Origin: Sulfurimonas sp.
Lineage (GTDB): Bacteria; Campylobacterota; Campylobacteria; Campylobacterales; Sulfurimonadaceae
Length of the DNA stretch: 64,000 nucleotides
Assembly (NCBI RefSeq): GCF_028694605.1
Contig: NZ_JAQVKP010000012.1
Coordinates: 1 to 64,000 of the forward strand
Reading direction: 5' to 3'
In this document: positions 29,238-39,780 of the stretch, in pieces
How positions within the stretch are numbered: position 1 is the stretch's first letter
Layout: every line of letters begins with the position of its first letter
Position numbers and translations under genes: made by a program
Notes under the pieces: generated by a model
Told to the model about the DNA's origin: nothing
Databases searched by the model: none
What the model saw: the letters and a program-made list of their open reading frames with translations, nothing else

Positions 29238-30858
29238 TCTCTTTCTCCACATGTTTTTGGGCATGTTTATGTGCGGCTATAGCAGCATCTTTTGCATTTT
29301 TGAACTGCTGATTGACTATAAACTGCTGAGCGATAGAGAAAAGGTTGTTGACAAACCAGTAAAGAACCAAACCTGATGGGAAAGTTACAAAGAAAAATGT
29401 AAAAATAACCGGCAAATATTTAAAAATCTTCTCTTGAATCGGATCCGTAAAGTTGCTCGGTGTAAGTTTTTGCTGGTAGTACATAGACGCACCCATTAAA
29501 ATAGGCAAGATAAAAGTTCCGTCCATTCTTGAAAGGTCACTTACCCAGAACATCCACGGCGCACCCTGAAGTTCCACTGCATTTAAAAGAACGCGGTAAA
29601 TCGCAAAAAAGACCGGAATCTGCAGAAGCATAGGAAGACATCCGCCAAGAGGATTTGCTCCGTGTTTTTTATACATATCCATAACAGCCGCATTCATACG
29701 CTGAGGGTCGCCTTTATATTTTGCTTGAAGTTCTTTGATTTGCGGTGCGATGTCTTTCATCTTCTGCATCGAAACCATACCTTTGTACGTCAAAGGATAA
29801 AGAATCACTCTGATGATAAGCGTAAGCCCTATAATCGACCAACCCCAATTTCCAAAGATACCGTGCAGCCACATAAGAAGCTGAAACAACGGTTTAGAAG
29901 CAAATGTAAACCACCCATACTCAATCGCATTTATCAAAACAGGATTAATCGCGTGGAGAGTTTTGTACTCTTTTTGCCCTATATAGCCGCTAAAGTTCAT
30001 ATTTTGCAGTGCTTCAAAGTAAAGAACAGGATTACTCTCTTTGTCTCTCTCTACGATTATGTTGGTATCTTTAGCAAATCCATACATAATGCTTGCAGAG
30101 TATTGATCAAAAGCAGAGATTAGCTCTACCCCCGAAAATGTCTTACGCCCTTGTGCATCACCATCTTCAATGATAGTAACTATCTGGTCGTCAGTATAAA
30201 CCATTGCACCCGAAACCGTCATCATCTGCTCAGTGATTTGCGGTCGTTGCCCTAAATAGATAAAATATTTTTTATCTTCAGAGAGTGCAACTTTGACATC
30301 ATAATGCCCATCATCATAAAAAGTAATCTCTTTTGTCACCGTAAGTGTTGAGAGCTTTTGCGTAAGAGTCACCTTTTGAGGTTCACCCTCTAGTGTTATT
30401 GCAGACTTATCTGCGGTATATGGAGTTTTTAGAGCTTCTTCATTGAGATTCTCATCCAAAAATCTGATAAAAAGAGGCTTGGTTCCATTTGCCGGTATAA
30501 GCTCGGCATGCTTGTCGTTTTTATCGTTGTATTTGTCTTGAAGCAACGTTTTTGACGCTACTCTTCCCAGTGTGTCCATTTTTAAAACAAACTTACTATT
30601 GTTCAGTGTTACTAACGTACTTAAATCATTTGCCGCTATCTTTTCACTGGCGGAGACTGCATGTCCTGCCGCTTCCTCAGCTTTGAGAGTTGGAGTTTGG
30701 GTTGCTGTTTGCGCACTCTTTGCGTTTTGAGTTGCTACCAGTGCTGCCTCTTGTTGCTCCGGTGGAAAAATTGCTGTATATGCTATAAAAAACACAAACG
30801 ATAGCAATACGGCTACTATTAATCTCTGATTTGGTGTCATTTTGTCGAACACGGTCAC
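29230..30858 (-). CDS. yidC: Membrane protein insertase YidC
   Basis: NQRLIVAVLLSFVFFIAYTAIF...GGCLPMLLQIPVFFAIYRVL. Confidence 0.97.
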   Translation of the reverse strand: MTVFDKMTPNQRLIVAVLLSFVFFIAYTAIFPPEQQEAALVATQNAKSAQTATQTPTLKAEEAAGHAVSASEKIAANDLSTLVTLNNSKFVLKMDTLGRVASKTLLQDKYNDKNDKHAELIPANGTKPLFIRFLDENLNEEALKTPYTADKSAITLEGEPQKVTLTQKLSTLTVTKEITFYDDGHYDVKVALSEDKKYFIYLGQRPQITEQMMTVSGAMVYTDDQIVTIIEDGDAQGRKTFSGVELISAFDQYSASIMYGFAKDTNIIVERDKESNPVLYFEALQNMNFSGYIGQKEYKTLHAINPVLINAIEYGWFTFASKPLFQLLMWLHGIFGNWGWSIIGLTLIIRVILYPLTYKGMVSMQKMKDIAPQIKELQAKYKGDPQRMNAAVMDMYKKHGANPLGGCLPMLLQIPVFFAIYRVLLNAVELQGAPWMFWVSDLSRMDGTFILPILMGASMYYQQKLTPSNFTDPIQEKIFKYLPVIFTFFFVTFPSGLVLYWFVNNLFSIAQQFIVNQQFKNAKDAAIAAHKHAQKHVEKEND

Positions 30859-31181
30859 CCTTTATATGAAAAATTTTTTATGATATAAAAACGGTTTTTT
30901 TTATTTGGAACCAACCAATATTTTATAGCATCAACCCCAAGTTTTGCGGGTTTTAAAGAGAGCTTATCAAGCAATGGATAGTCTATACCGCCCTCAAAGA
31001 GTTGATTGCAACGCAGTATTCTAGTAAAAGTGTGGTAAAAAGCACTTGAAATGGAGTTATTTTCAAAATGAATTCTTGCATATTGGCTACAAGATGGGTA
31101 ATATCTGCAACTGCCATAGCCAATGAGAGTAAAAAACTTCTGATAAAGCCATAATAATTTCAGCAAAAATGCTCTAACCAT
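30855..31181 (-). CDS. yidD: Membrane protein insertion efficiency factor YidD
   Basis: GYGSCRYYPSCSQYA...FEGGIDYPLL; located between rnpA and yidC. Confidence 0.93.
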   Translation of the reverse strand: MVRAFLLKLLWLYQKFFTLIGYGSCRYYPSCSQYARIHFENNSISSAFYHTFTRILRCNQLFEGGIDYPLLDKLSLKPAKLGVDAIKYWLVPNKKNRFYIIKNFSYKG

Positions 31182-31527
31182 TTGCGCTCTTTTTAAAAGT
31201 ATTCAAGCGATTTAAAACTTTTTCAAAATCCGATTTGAGTTTTTCATGAGTTGTTTCATTAATGGCTTGCTTGGCTACAAAGATATATGTGCCATCTTCA
31301 AGCATAGAAGAGTAAGTGATAAACAGAGCCCGAAGTCTTCTTTTTGCTCTGTTTCTCTGTACGGCGTTGCCAATTTTTTTAGTAGCCGTAAACCCAACTT
31401 TTTTAGTGTTGGCTGCGGGGAGAAAAAACAGTACAACACTGCTTGTATGTGCATCCTTCCCTTTTCTATAGATATACTGAAACTCGCGATGCAGTTTCAG
31501 CGTATAGAAATTTCCTAAACTGACAAT
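31174..31527 (-). CDS. rnpA: Ribonuclease P protein component; probable non-canonical start (ATT at 31527, or another near-cognate codon)
   Basis: Manual translation: ...[66 protein letters not shown]...[10 protein letters not shown]...[13 protein letters not shown]; between rpmH and yidD; absent from the ORF track. Confidence 0.9.
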   Translation of the reverse strand: MVSLGNFYTLKLHREFQYIYRKGKDAHTSSVVLFFLPAANTKKVGFTATKKIGNAVQRNRAKRRLRALFITYSSMLEDGTYIFVAKQAINETTHEKLKSDFEKVLNRLNTFKKSANG

Positions 31528-31649
31528 TTTTTACGACCTTTTGCACGACGACGGTTAAGTACACGACGACCGTTTTTTGTTGCCATTCTTGCTCTGAAAC
31601 CGTGAGTTGACTTTCTCGGCTTACCATGAGGCTGGTATGTTCTTTTCAT
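31515..31649 (-). CDS. rpmH: 50S ribosomal protein L34
   Basis: Manual translation [44 protein letters not shown] (44 aa). Confidence 0.98.
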   Translation of the reverse strand: MKRTYQPHGKPRKSTHGFRARMATKNGRRVLNRRRAKGRKKLSV

Positions 31650-31699
31650 GACATATCCTTCTTTAAAATTAAGTCCGAAACTATATATGAAAGTTACTT

Positions 31700-31745
31700 A
31701 AAGAGCGGTTAAGTTTTCTATTTTTCAAACTGCCAACCGCTCTTT
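31700..31745 (-). terminator. Hairpin downstream of clpB
   Basis: aaagagcggtt...aaccgctcttt perfect 11-bp inverted repeat, 24-nt loop. Confidence 0.55.
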
Positions 31746-31754
31746 TGTAACCTC

Positions 31755-34331
31755 TTAAGAGATTTTTACTTCTATTTCACCGTCTTTATAATCAAACTCT
31801 ACATAAGAACCCTCAACAACCCTGCCCTCTAAAATCAGCTCCGCAAGTCTATCCTCAACAATCTCATAAAGAGCACGCTTAAGCGGTCTTGCGCCATAGA
31901 TAGGGTCAAACCCTGCTTCTGCGATATAGGCTTTTGCATTTTGACTTAACGCTATATGGATATCTCTTCCCGCCACTTTTTTAGCGATTTCACTAAAGAA
32001 AATATCAACGATTCCGACTATCTGTTCACGACCCAGAGCATTAAAGATAACAATATCATCCAAACGGTTTAAAAATTCCGGCTTAAACGATTTTTTAAGC
32101 TCACCCAAAACCATCTCTTGAAGCGCATCTGAATTTGGATTTTCTATAATCTTTTGGCTTGCAATATTTGAAGTTAAAATGATGATAGTATTTGTAAAGT
32201 CAACCGTCACCCCTTTGTTATCCGTCAATCTTCCATCATCAAGCACCTGCAATAGGATATTGAAAACATCCGGATGCGCCTTTTCCACCTCATCAAACAA
32301 GATGACACTGTAAGGCTTTCTTCTTACCGCTTCCGTGAGCTGTCCGCCCTCTTCATACCCCACATATCCGGGTGCTGCACCGACAAGGCGTGAAACTGAG
32401 TGTTTTTCCATATACTCGCTCATGTCTATTCGCACCATAGCATCGGGAGAGTCAAATAAAAACTTTGCCAAAGTCTTCGCCGTCTGTGTTTTTCCGACAC
32501 CCGTAGGTCCTAAAAAGAGAAAACTTCCAATCGGAGAGTTACCGCTAGACAGCCCCGCTTTGTTTCTCTTTATGGCACGAGCAACCGCATGCGTCGCCTT
32601 GCTCTGTCCCACAACCTCTTTGTTAAGCTCCTCTTCGACATTTAAAATCTTGTCTTTGTCTGCTTGGAGCATCTTTTTTACGGGTATGCCCGTCCATCTT
32701 GAGATGATAGAAGCTATAGACTCTTCATCAACACTGTTTTTAAGAAGCGTACCCTCTTTTTGCATTCTTGCCCAGTTTTCTGTTACCTTCTTCTCCTCAG
32801 CTTGAAGCTGTGGTATCTGCCCATACTCTATCTCTGCGGCTTTGTTGAACTCAGAAGCATTTTTTGCGATATTTGCCTCTCTTTTTTTTGCTTCTATCTC
32901 ATTTTTTATGCTTGAAATCTTTCCAAAGACCTCTTTTTCATAGGCAAACTGAGACTCCAGACTTCTTACTCTCTCCTCAACATCTGCCAACTCTTTTTTT
33001 ATCTCTTCAAGTCGTTTTGTATTTGCAGCGGATTCTTCCATCTTAAGAGCTTCCTCTTCAACACGCAACTCCGACCTTTTTACTTTTGCGCTGCTTAGCG
33101 CATGGGGTTCAGACTCAATCTGCATTTTCAGTTCTGCGGCAGCTTCGTCTATAAGGTCGATAGCTTTATCCGGCAAAAATCTATCTGCTATGTATCTATC
33201 CGAGAGTTTTGCCGCCGCAACAAGCGCGCTGTCTGTAATGGTAACATTATGGTGCGTTTCAAGCCTCTCTTTTATACCGCGTAAAATCTGGAGCGACTGA
33301 TTGACTGTCGGTTCATCAAGGTTAATCGGCAAAAAGCGTCTCTGGAGCGCCATATCTTTTTCAAAATACTTTCTATACTCCTTGAGCGTTGTCGCCCCGA
33401 TAGTATGAAGCTCTCCGCGAGCAAGTGCAGGTTTTAGGATATTTGCCGCATCCATACTCCCCTCACTAGCCCCCGCTCCGACTATAGTGTGAATCTCATC
33501 TATAAAGAGTATGATATTTCCGCTCTTTTTGACCTCATCTACTACGGATTTAAGTCTGTCTTCAAACTCGCCTCTATACTTTGCACCCGCTATGAGTGCA
33601 CTCATATCAAGTGCAATTACCTTTTTATTTTGAAGTGACGTTGGTACTTTGCCATCGCTGATTCTTTGTGCAAGACCCTCAACAAGCGCAGTTTTTCCAA
33701 CTCCAGGTTCACCGAGCAACATTGGGTTGTTTTTTGTTTTACGAATCAAAATCTGCATCATGCGTGTAATCTCTTCATCACGCCCTATCACAGGAGCAAG
33801 CTTACCTTCTCTTGCTTCTGCCGTCAAATCAATTCCATATTTTTTCAAAGACTCCAATGTCTCATCAGAGCTTTGCGACTCTATCTTTGCACCGCCGCGG
33901 GCTGCTTCAATATTTTTAGCAAACTCTGAAACATCAAGATATTTTTTAAAGAGAGTAAAAAACGGCTCATTTTTGATATTTGCCAACAGATACGTATCGA
34001 CCGCCAAAAAAGAGTCTCCGTTTTTCGTCATCAAACCTATACCGTTTTCAAGTGTCTGAACAAAATTTCTTGAGATTCTGATGTTCTCTTTTGAGAGAGA
34101 AGATGCTTTTGGAAGTTTTTCACTTAAACTTTTTACATCAAGCTCAATCGCAACCTTGTTAATGTTCATCTTGTTAAATATCTGGTTAAGTACAGAGTTG
34201 GAGTTTGTAAGCTGCGCCCACAAAAAATGTATCGGCTCTACTTCCTGATTTTTGTTATGCAAAGCAAGCGAAACTGCCGACTCAATGGATTCACTCATGT
34301 TGTTTGTCAATTTTTCAAATATATTATTCAT
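31755..34331 (-). CDS. clpB: ATP-dependent chaperone ClpB
   Basis: 858 aa, two AAA modules ([33 protein letters not shown]) with coiled-coil middle domain. Confidence 0.97.
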   Translation of the reverse strand: MNNIFEKLTNNMSESIESAVSLALHNKNQEVEPIHFLWAQLTNSNSVLNQIFNKMNINKVAIELDVKSLSEKLPKASSLSKENIRISRNFVQTLENGIGLMTKNGDSFLAVDTYLLANIKNEPFFTLFKKYLDVSEFAKNIEAARGGAKIESQSSDETLESLKKYGIDLTAEAREGKLAPVIGRDEEITRMMQILIRKTKNNPMLLGEPGVGKTALVEGLAQRISDGKVPTSLQNKKVIALDMSALIAGAKYRGEFEDRLKSVVDEVKKSGNIILFIDEIHTIVGAGASEGSMDAANILKPALARGELHTIGATTLKEYRKYFEKDMALQRRFLPINLDEPTVNQSLQILRGIKERLETHHNVTITDSALVAAAKLSDRYIADRFLPDKAIDLIDEAAAELKMQIESEPHALSSAKVKRSELRVEEEALKMEESAANTKRLEEIKKELADVEERVRSLESQFAYEKEVFGKISSIKNEIEAKKREANIAKNASEFNKAAEIEYGQIPQLQAEEKKVTENWARMQKEGTLLKNSVDEESIASIISRWTGIPVKKMLQADKDKILNVEEELNKEVVGQSKATHAVARAIKRNKAGLSSGNSPIGSFLFLGPTGVGKTQTAKTLAKFLFDSPDAMVRIDMSEYMEKHSVSRLVGAAPGYVGYEEGGQLTEAVRRKPYSVILFDEVEKAHPDVFNILLQVLDDGRLTDNKGVTVDFTNTIIILTSNIASQKIIENPNSDALQEMVLGELKKSFKPEFLNRLDDIVIFNALGREQIVGIVDIFFSEIAKKVAGRDIHIALSQNAKAYIAEAGFDPIYGARPLKRALYEIVEDRLAELILEGRVVEGSYVEFDYKDGEIEVKIS

Positions 34332-34475
34332 ACTCTTTATCCTCGTATCTAAAAGTTGGAAAAATTATAGCAAGTTGAGTGACTTCTTGTCAAGTCTTTT
34401 TAGTCTAACTGTATTAAACTTACTTTTAATTTGATTTGTATTATAATTCCAAAAAAATTTTACAAGGAGATTTCT

Positions 34476-35153
34476 ATGCCAACTATCCTTGACACCATCA
34501 TCAACCGCTCCTCCAAAAGAGCATATCTGCCAAGACCTGTACCGCTTGATATCCAAGAAAAAATCTTAGAAGCCGCTGCCATGACACCAAGCGGAGCAAA
34601 TATGCAGCCATGGATAACCTATGCGGTAAGCAATCAAGAGATTTTAAAAAAAATCGGTGATGCTATCATTCAAAAAATGCAAAGCGGTGTAGCACACGAG
34701 CAGTTTATCCAATACTATCCGCTTAATTGGAAACCTATCTATAAAAAAAGAAGACTTGAGACAGGCGTGGGTCTTTATGAACTTATGGGTGTAGAGAGAA
34801 AAGATATAGAAAAAAGAACGCAGATGTGGCATGATAACTTTCGATGGTTTGGCGCACAAACAGTTTTTTTCGTCTTCACCGACAAGGCGATGATAGAGGG
34901 AGCACAAGGAGCGTTAATCGATTGCGGCGCATATATGCAAAGCATTATGTTAGCAGCGAGAGTCTTTGGCATAGAGAGCTGCCCGCAAGGCTCAACGACA
35001 GAGTTTGGCAAGGTAATCGCAGAGGTACTAGATGCACCCCAAAACTTAGCCCTGCTCTATAGCGTTGTTCTGGGATACGAAGACAAAGATGCCAAAATCA
35101 ATACTTACAGACCATCGAGAGTTCCGCTGAGCGAAAGTGTTGTTTTTCTTTAG
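34476..35153 (+). CDS. Nitroreductase family protein (tracked ORF starts 34431)
   Basis: IINRSSKRAYLPRPVPLDIQEKILEAAAMTPSGANMQPW. Confidence 0.88.
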   Translation: MPTILDTIINRSSKRAYLPRPVPLDIQEKILEAAAMTPSGANMQPWITYAVSNQEILKKIGDAIIQKMQSGVAHEQFIQYYPLNWKPIYKKRRLETGVGLYELMGVERKDIEKRTQMWHDNFRWFGAQTVFFVFTDKAMIEGAQGALIDCGAYMQSIMLAARVFGIESCPQGSTTEFGKVIAEVLDAPQNLALLYSVVLGYEDKDAKINTYRPSRVPLSESVVFL

Positions 35154-35162
35154 GATTCTTGC

Positions 35163-35188
35163 AAAAGAAGTCTAAAGAAGACTTTTTT
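35163..35188. terminator. Bidirectional terminator candidate between convergent genes
   Basis: aaaagaagtct-aaaga-agactttttt hairpin with T tract. Confidence 0.5.
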
Positions 35189-36026
35189 GCCTGTAGCGTG
35201 CAAGCATACTCTCATTGCCGCTTACACCTCCGCTATGAATGTACAAAATTTCTTCTTGTGTTTGCTCTAAGAGTGCCATCCACATAGATGGTGCATAAAT
35301 CAAATCAAACTCTACTCCGGTGCCTAAAAGTTTTTGTTGTATCTCTAAAAACTCTCTGTATGGCTTTGCAAAATGGTACTTCTTTCTTGGCTCTAGTATG
35401 ATTAGATTTTTTGGGAGCGGATGCAAAGCACTCATCTGTTTTTTAAGATATTCACTGTCTCCAACACAAGGAGTGGTGTAAACTCTGTACTCCGGCAAAC
35501 TAAGTGCCAAAAAAAGAGCAGTTGTCCCTGTTCCTGATGGCGTAGCCAGAGACATAACATCCAAACCGCTCTCTCTTATCTCTTTTGCCAAAACCTCAAG
35601 TCCGAGTTTTGCTTCTTCTACTGCTCCCCCTTGATCAATGACAAACATTCTCTCATCCATACTCAAACGCACGGAAGCAACAAAATCTTTGTAGTAGTAC
35701 TCTTCTATCTCCACATGCTCCATGCCAAGTTTTTTTGCATTAAAAAAGTTACCGCAATTTTCATTTTTCTGTGTATCGCTAAGAGGTTTGGTGTAGTATG
35801 TAAAGTGCCAGCTTTTCTTCTTGCACATTGCGGCAATTGCAAGCATTGCATTTGATTGTGTACCGCCGTAAGAGATAATTTTGTCAAGTTTGTCTGATTG
35901 GGTTTGTAAAAGTGCGTGAAGTTTGCGGAATTTGTTTCCTGCCAAAAAAGGGTCTGCCAAATCATCCCTTTTGACATAAAAACTCCTCCCATCCAAAGAG
36001 ATTTCAGTGACGGGAGTGTTATACAT
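35172..36026 (-). CDS. PLP-dependent ACC deaminase / D-cysteine desulfhydrase family protein
   Basis: FYVKRDDLADPFLAGNKFRKLHALL...SYGGTQSNAMLAIAAMC. Confidence 0.85.
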   Translation of the reverse strand: MYNTPVTEISLDGRSFYVKRDDLADPFLAGNKFRKLHALLQTQSDKLDKIISYGGTQSNAMLAIAAMCKKKSWHFTYYTKPLSDTQKNENCGNFFNAKKLGMEHVEIEEYYYKDFVASVRLSMDERMFVIDQGGAVEEAKLGLEVLAKEIRESGLDVMSLATPSGTGTTALFLALSLPEYRVYTTPCVGDSEYLKKQMSALHPLPKNLIILEPRKKYHFAKPYREFLEIQQKLLGTGVEFDLIYAPSMWMALLEQTQEEILYIHSGGVSGNESMLARYRQKSLL

Positions 36027-36032
36027 ATAGAT

Positions 36033-36863
36033 TTACTTGATTTGTGCTTTTTGCTCTAGTTCTTTCATTTTTGCAAGCATAACGGTTTTTGCTTTTTCCA
36101 TCTTTAGTCTCTGCTCAATAAAAGGCTTCACTTCAGCAAAAGTTTTTGCTTTCTTTGCTTTTTTATCTTCTATATAGATGACGTGGTATCCAAACTGTGT
36201 CTTTACAGGCTCCATAGTCATCTCTTTTGGCTTCATTGCAAATGCTTTATCATTAAACTCCGGAACCATTTGACCTGACATAAAATAACCTAAATCACCG
36301 CCTTGTGCAGCACTTGCACAAGTTGACTTTGCCTTTGCTATTTCCATAAACTTATTTTTAAGAGCATCACCCTTAAGCGGCTTAAGTTCTGCAATAATAT
36401 TTTTCGCATCTCCCTCTTTTTCTACAAGTATGTGGCGTGCATTAACACTTTCGTTTTCAACAAACTCTTCTTTATTGGCATCATAGTATTTTTTTAAATC
36501 TTCATTTGAAATAGCAATCTTGTCTATCTCTTTTTTCTGCCACACCTGAATCGCTATCTCTTTTTCAATTCTTTGTGTTACTTCTTTATATTTATCTTTA
36601 TATTCAGCAGAGTTCAGTATTCCACTTTTTTTTGCATCATCATAAACCAGCTCTTTTGCAACCAACTGTTCAAGCACCTGTTTTCTAAATTCTGCCTGCT
36701 TTTCAGCCGGAACTTGATTAAATCTCCCCTGTGTTGCCGCCATAAGTTCCTTATCCACATCTTGCTGTGTGATAGCCGTTCCATTAACCGTTACTAGTGT
36801 TTGCGCCATTGACATTGATGTCATAAGAGCTAAAGACAATACTATTTTTGTTGCTGATTTCAT
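36033..36863 (-). CDS. PpiC-type periplasmic peptidyl-prolyl isomerase (tracked ORF extends to 36914)
   Basis: Signal peptide MKSATKIVLSLALMTSMSMAQ; NARHILVEKEGDAKNIIAEL...AQGGDLGYFMSGQMVPEFNDKAF...TQFGYHVIYIEDKK. Confidence 0.92.
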   Translation of the reverse strand: MKSATKIVLSLALMTSMSMAQTLVTVNGTAITQQDVDKELMAATQGRFNQVPAEKQAEFRKQVLEQLVAKELVYDDAKKSGILNSAEYKDKYKEVTQRIEKEIAIQVWQKKEIDKIAISNEDLKKYYDANKEEFVENESVNARHILVEKEGDAKNIIAELKPLKGDALKNKFMEIAKAKSTCASAAQGGDLGYFMSGQMVPEFNDKAFAMKPKEMTMEPVKTQFGYHVIYIEDKKAKKAKTFAEVKPFIEQRLKMEKAKTVMLAKMKELEQKAQIK

Positions 36864-36958
36864 TAAACTTCCCCGATGATACTCTAAAATTAAAAAATTG
36901 TAGTTTGTTAACACTAATGATTATTAAACAAAACAGTTTTCTTTGTATAATTTGCCCT

Positions 36959-37603
36959 ATGAAAAAAGCAAACAGAGAAGAAATCAAACAAATTCATCAA
37001 CTTTTTATCCAAAACTATAGTGATGCAGTAACTGAACTAACCTATAAAAACAGTTACGAACTAGTTATAGCCGTCATACTCTCCGCACAATGCACCGATA
37101 AAAGAGTCAACCTTATAACTCCAGCTCTTTTTGAAAAATACCCAAACCCAAAAGCACTTTCCCTTGCAGATATCGAAGATGTAAAATCTCTTATAAACAG
37201 TTGCTCATTTTTTAACAACAAAGCAAAAAATATCATTGAAATGGCAAAAAGAGTTGTTGAAACATACGGCGGCGAGATACCAATGGATGAAAAAGAGCTT
37301 GTCACCCTTGCAGGCGTTGGACAAAAAACAGCAAATGTAGTTATGATAGAGTACATGGGAGCAAATCTAATGGCAGTTGATACACACGTTTTTCGTGTCT
37401 CACACAGACTTGGACTAAGTAACGATAAAACAGCAATAGCTACTGAAGCAACGCTTGTTAAGAAGTTTAAAAACAACCTGAGGATACTTCATCAAGGGAT
37501 AGTTCTTTTTGGACGCTACATCTGCAAAGCAAAAAACCCAAAATGCGATGAGTGTTTTTTAACTCAGTACTGTAAAACAAAAGAGAGTTTTAAAGTTGGA
37601 TAA
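36959..37603 (+). CDS. nth: Endonuclease III (tracked ORF starts 36848)
   Basis: ILSAQCTDKRVNLITPALFEKYP...LAGVGQKTANVV...VDTHVFRVSHRLGL and 4Fe-4S cysteines C-x6-C-x2-C-x5-C. Confidence 0.96.
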   Translation: MKKANREEIKQIHQLFIQNYSDAVTELTYKNSYELVIAVILSAQCTDKRVNLITPALFEKYPNPKALSLADIEDVKSLINSCSFFNNKAKNIIEMAKRVVETYGGEIPMDEKELVTLAGVGQKTANVVMIEYMGANLMAVDTHVFRVSHRLGLSNDKTAIATEATLVKKFKNNLRILHQGIVLFGRYICKAKNPKCDECFLTQYCKTKESFKVG

Positions 37604-37634
37604 AAGTTGGATTAGTATTTGCTTGAAGCAGTTT

Positions 37635-37877
37635 ATGACAAAATATATACTTCTCTCATCAGTGCTTTTTATACTCTCGGGATGCTTCAACAAGCATGGC
37701 ATTTCACTCCAGTATTACAGTGATTGCAAAGAGTACTACGACCTCCAAGGCTACTACCATAAAGAGTGCGGCAAAGATGACATCGTTACATACAAAGAGA
37801 TACGCACAAAAACAGGAGAGCTTGTCGATACCGTTATAGGCAAAGAGGAAGAAAAACCAAAAGGGAACGTTTGGTAA
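37635..37877 (+). CDS. Small lipoprotein, hypothetical (tracked ORF starts 37596)
   Basis: MTKYILLSSVLFILSGC lipobox, 80 aa. Confidence 0.65.
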   Translation: MTKYILLSSVLFILSGCFNKHGISLQYYSDCKEYYDLQGYYHKECGKDDIVTYKEIRTKTGELVDTVIGKEEEKPKGNVW

Positions 37878-37880
37878 CTT

Positions 37881-38588
37881 TTATTTTATAGCTATAAAGG
37901 TGGCAAAATTTGCCCAGCGGAAGATTGCTTCACAGTGTGAAAACCCGCAGTTTTTGACCATTTTAATGTTTTCATCCTCGCTGTAAGGCACCAAAACATT
38001 CTCCAAAGCTTCCCTTTTTTGCATTATCTCGTACTCCGAGTAACCCTGCTCTTTTTTAAAATCATAGTAGCACTCGATCAAATCTTTGTTTAGTTTGGGA
38101 TGATGGCTTATCACTTTTTCGCTAAAGATAAAAAGTCCATCTTTTTTTAAAGAAGCTGCTATCTTTTTTACAAGTTCCTCACGAATAAGGGGGCGGACAA
38201 ACTGCAAAGTATAGTTACTTATAAAGAGTTGGGCCTCTTTATAGTCATACTCCAAAATATCGGCATTTTTCAACTCTATATCTGCATTAAACGCTTCGCA
38301 CTTCTTTCTCGCCTGTTCCAGCATCGCTTCAGAGTTATCTAGCCCAATAAGCTCTGCTTTGCATTGTAGCTTTTTGCTGATGTTTATAAGCATCGTGGCG
38401 GTAGAACAGCCCAAATCATAGGCAATACCGCCATTTTGAAGTGCTTTGAGAGCAAAAAACTGCGTAATTTTTTGGGACTCTTTATAAAACGGCACGCTTC
38501 GTTGCAGCATGTCGTCAAAAACCGCTGCAACCTCTGCATCAAATTCAAACTGTTTTTTTATAGGTTTTGCAAAGACCTTGTCATTCAT
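37881..38588 (-). CDS. cmoA: Carboxy-S-adenosyl-L-methionine synthase CmoA
   Basis: [31 protein letters not shown]...[13 protein letters not shown]...[15 protein letters not shown]. Confidence 0.92.
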   Translation of the reverse strand: MNDKVFAKPIKKQFEFDAEVAAVFDDMLQRSVPFYKESQKITQFFALKALQNGGIAYDLGCSTATMLINISKKLQCKAELIGLDNSEAMLEQARKKCEAFNADIELKNADILEYDYKEAQLFISNYTLQFVRPLIREELVKKIAASLKKDGLFIFSEKVISHHPKLNKDLIECYYDFKKEQGYSEYEIMQKREALENVLVPYSEDENIKMVKNCGFSHCEAIFRWANFATFIAIK

Positions 38589-38594
38589 AGATGA

Positions 38595-39668
38595 TTAATT
38601 CTTACCGATTGCGTTTAAATCGCTAAACGCCTCTTCTACTCTTTTTACAAGTGTTTTTTGACCGTCTCTTAGCCATTTTCTAGGGTCATAATAGTTTTTG
38701 TTAGGTTTATCTTCACCCTCAGGGTTTCCGATTTGACCTTGAAGATAGGCTCTGTTTTTCTCATAATAATCTTTCACACCGACCCATGTCGCCCACTGTG
38801 TGTCCGTGTCAATGTTCATCTTGATTACACCGTAACTGATTGCTTCACGAATCTCTTCAAGCGTTGAGCCTGAACCGCCATGGAAAACAAAATTTACCGG
38901 TTTGTCGGCAGTGGAAAATTTTTCTTGGATATATTTTTGAGAGTTATCAAGTATCTTTGGAGTAAGCACGACATTACCCGGTTTGTAAACACCGTGCACA
39001 TTTCCAAACGATGCTGCAATTGTAAAGTTTGGAGAAACTTCACTTAACTCTTTATAAGCGTATGCAACATCTTCGGGCTGAGTGTAAAGAAGAGAATTGT
39101 CAACACTAGAATTATCCACGCCATCCTCTTCTCCGCCTGTTACGCCAAGCTCTATCTCTATGCTCATGCCGATTTTACTCATTCTTTGGAGATATTTTTT
39201 ACAAATTGCCACATTCTCTTCCAAGCTTTCCTCGGATAAATCCAGCATATGAGAAGAGTAGAGTGGCTTGCCATGTGTTTTATAGTGGGTTTCACCTGCA
39301 TCAAGCAGTGCATCTATCCATGGAAGAAGCTTTTTAGCAGCATGGTCTGTGTGTAAAATAACAGGGATACCGTATGCCTCTGCCATCATATGAACATGGA
39401 TAGCACCGGAAATAGCGCCCGCAACAGCAGCTCTCTCACCCTCGTTGCTAAGCCCCTTACCTGCATAGTACGCTGCTCCGCCGTTGCTAAACTGGATTAT
39501 CACGGGAGATTTTACTTTTGCAGCAGCTTCCAAAACGCCATTAACGGAGTCTGTTCCAACAACATTTATAGCAGGAAGAGCAAAACCGTTCTCTTTTGCA
39601 TACTGATAAACTTTTTGTACATCATCACCAAATAACACACCCGCTTTTACGATATCTAAAATGCCCAT
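38595..39668 (-). CDS. fbaA: Class II fructose-bisphosphate aldolase
   Basis: FALPAINVVGTDSVNGVLEAAAKVKSPVIIQFSNGGAAYYAGKGL...VILHTDHAAKKLLPW...VFHGGSGS. Confidence 0.96.
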   Translation of the reverse strand: MGILDIVKAGVLFGDDVQKVYQYAKENGFALPAINVVGTDSVNGVLEAAAKVKSPVIIQFSNGGAAYYAGKGLSNEGERAAVAGAISGAIHVHMMAEAYGIPVILHTDHAAKKLLPWIDALLDAGETHYKTHGKPLYSSHMLDLSEESLEENVAICKKYLQRMSKIGMSIEIELGVTGGEEDGVDNSSVDNSLLYTQPEDVAYAYKELSEVSPNFTIAASFGNVHGVYKPGNVVLTPKILDNSQKYIQEKFSTADKPVNFVFHGGSGSTLEEIREAISYGVIKMNIDTDTQWATWVGVKDYYEKNRAYLQGQIGNPEGEDKPNKNYYDPRKWLRDGQKTLVKRVEEAFSDLNAIGKN

Positions 39669-39780
39669 CTTTTAAACTCTTTTTATAAAATTTGTCTCAA
39701 ATTATAATACAGGGTTTATTTAACTGACCTTTTGAAAAATTTTTTATGCTAGAATAACACAAAAACTTCGGGGCTTTTTT

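Noticed and set aside
31246-31518. 90-aa plus-strand ORF in the track
   Set aside because: Antisense to rnpA, which is the real gene by motif and gene order.
31174-31750. Possible oriC near rpmH/rnpA
   Set aside because: rpmH-rnpA often neighbours dnaA/oriC in other bacteria, but no dnaA gene or DnaA-box cluster was seen here.
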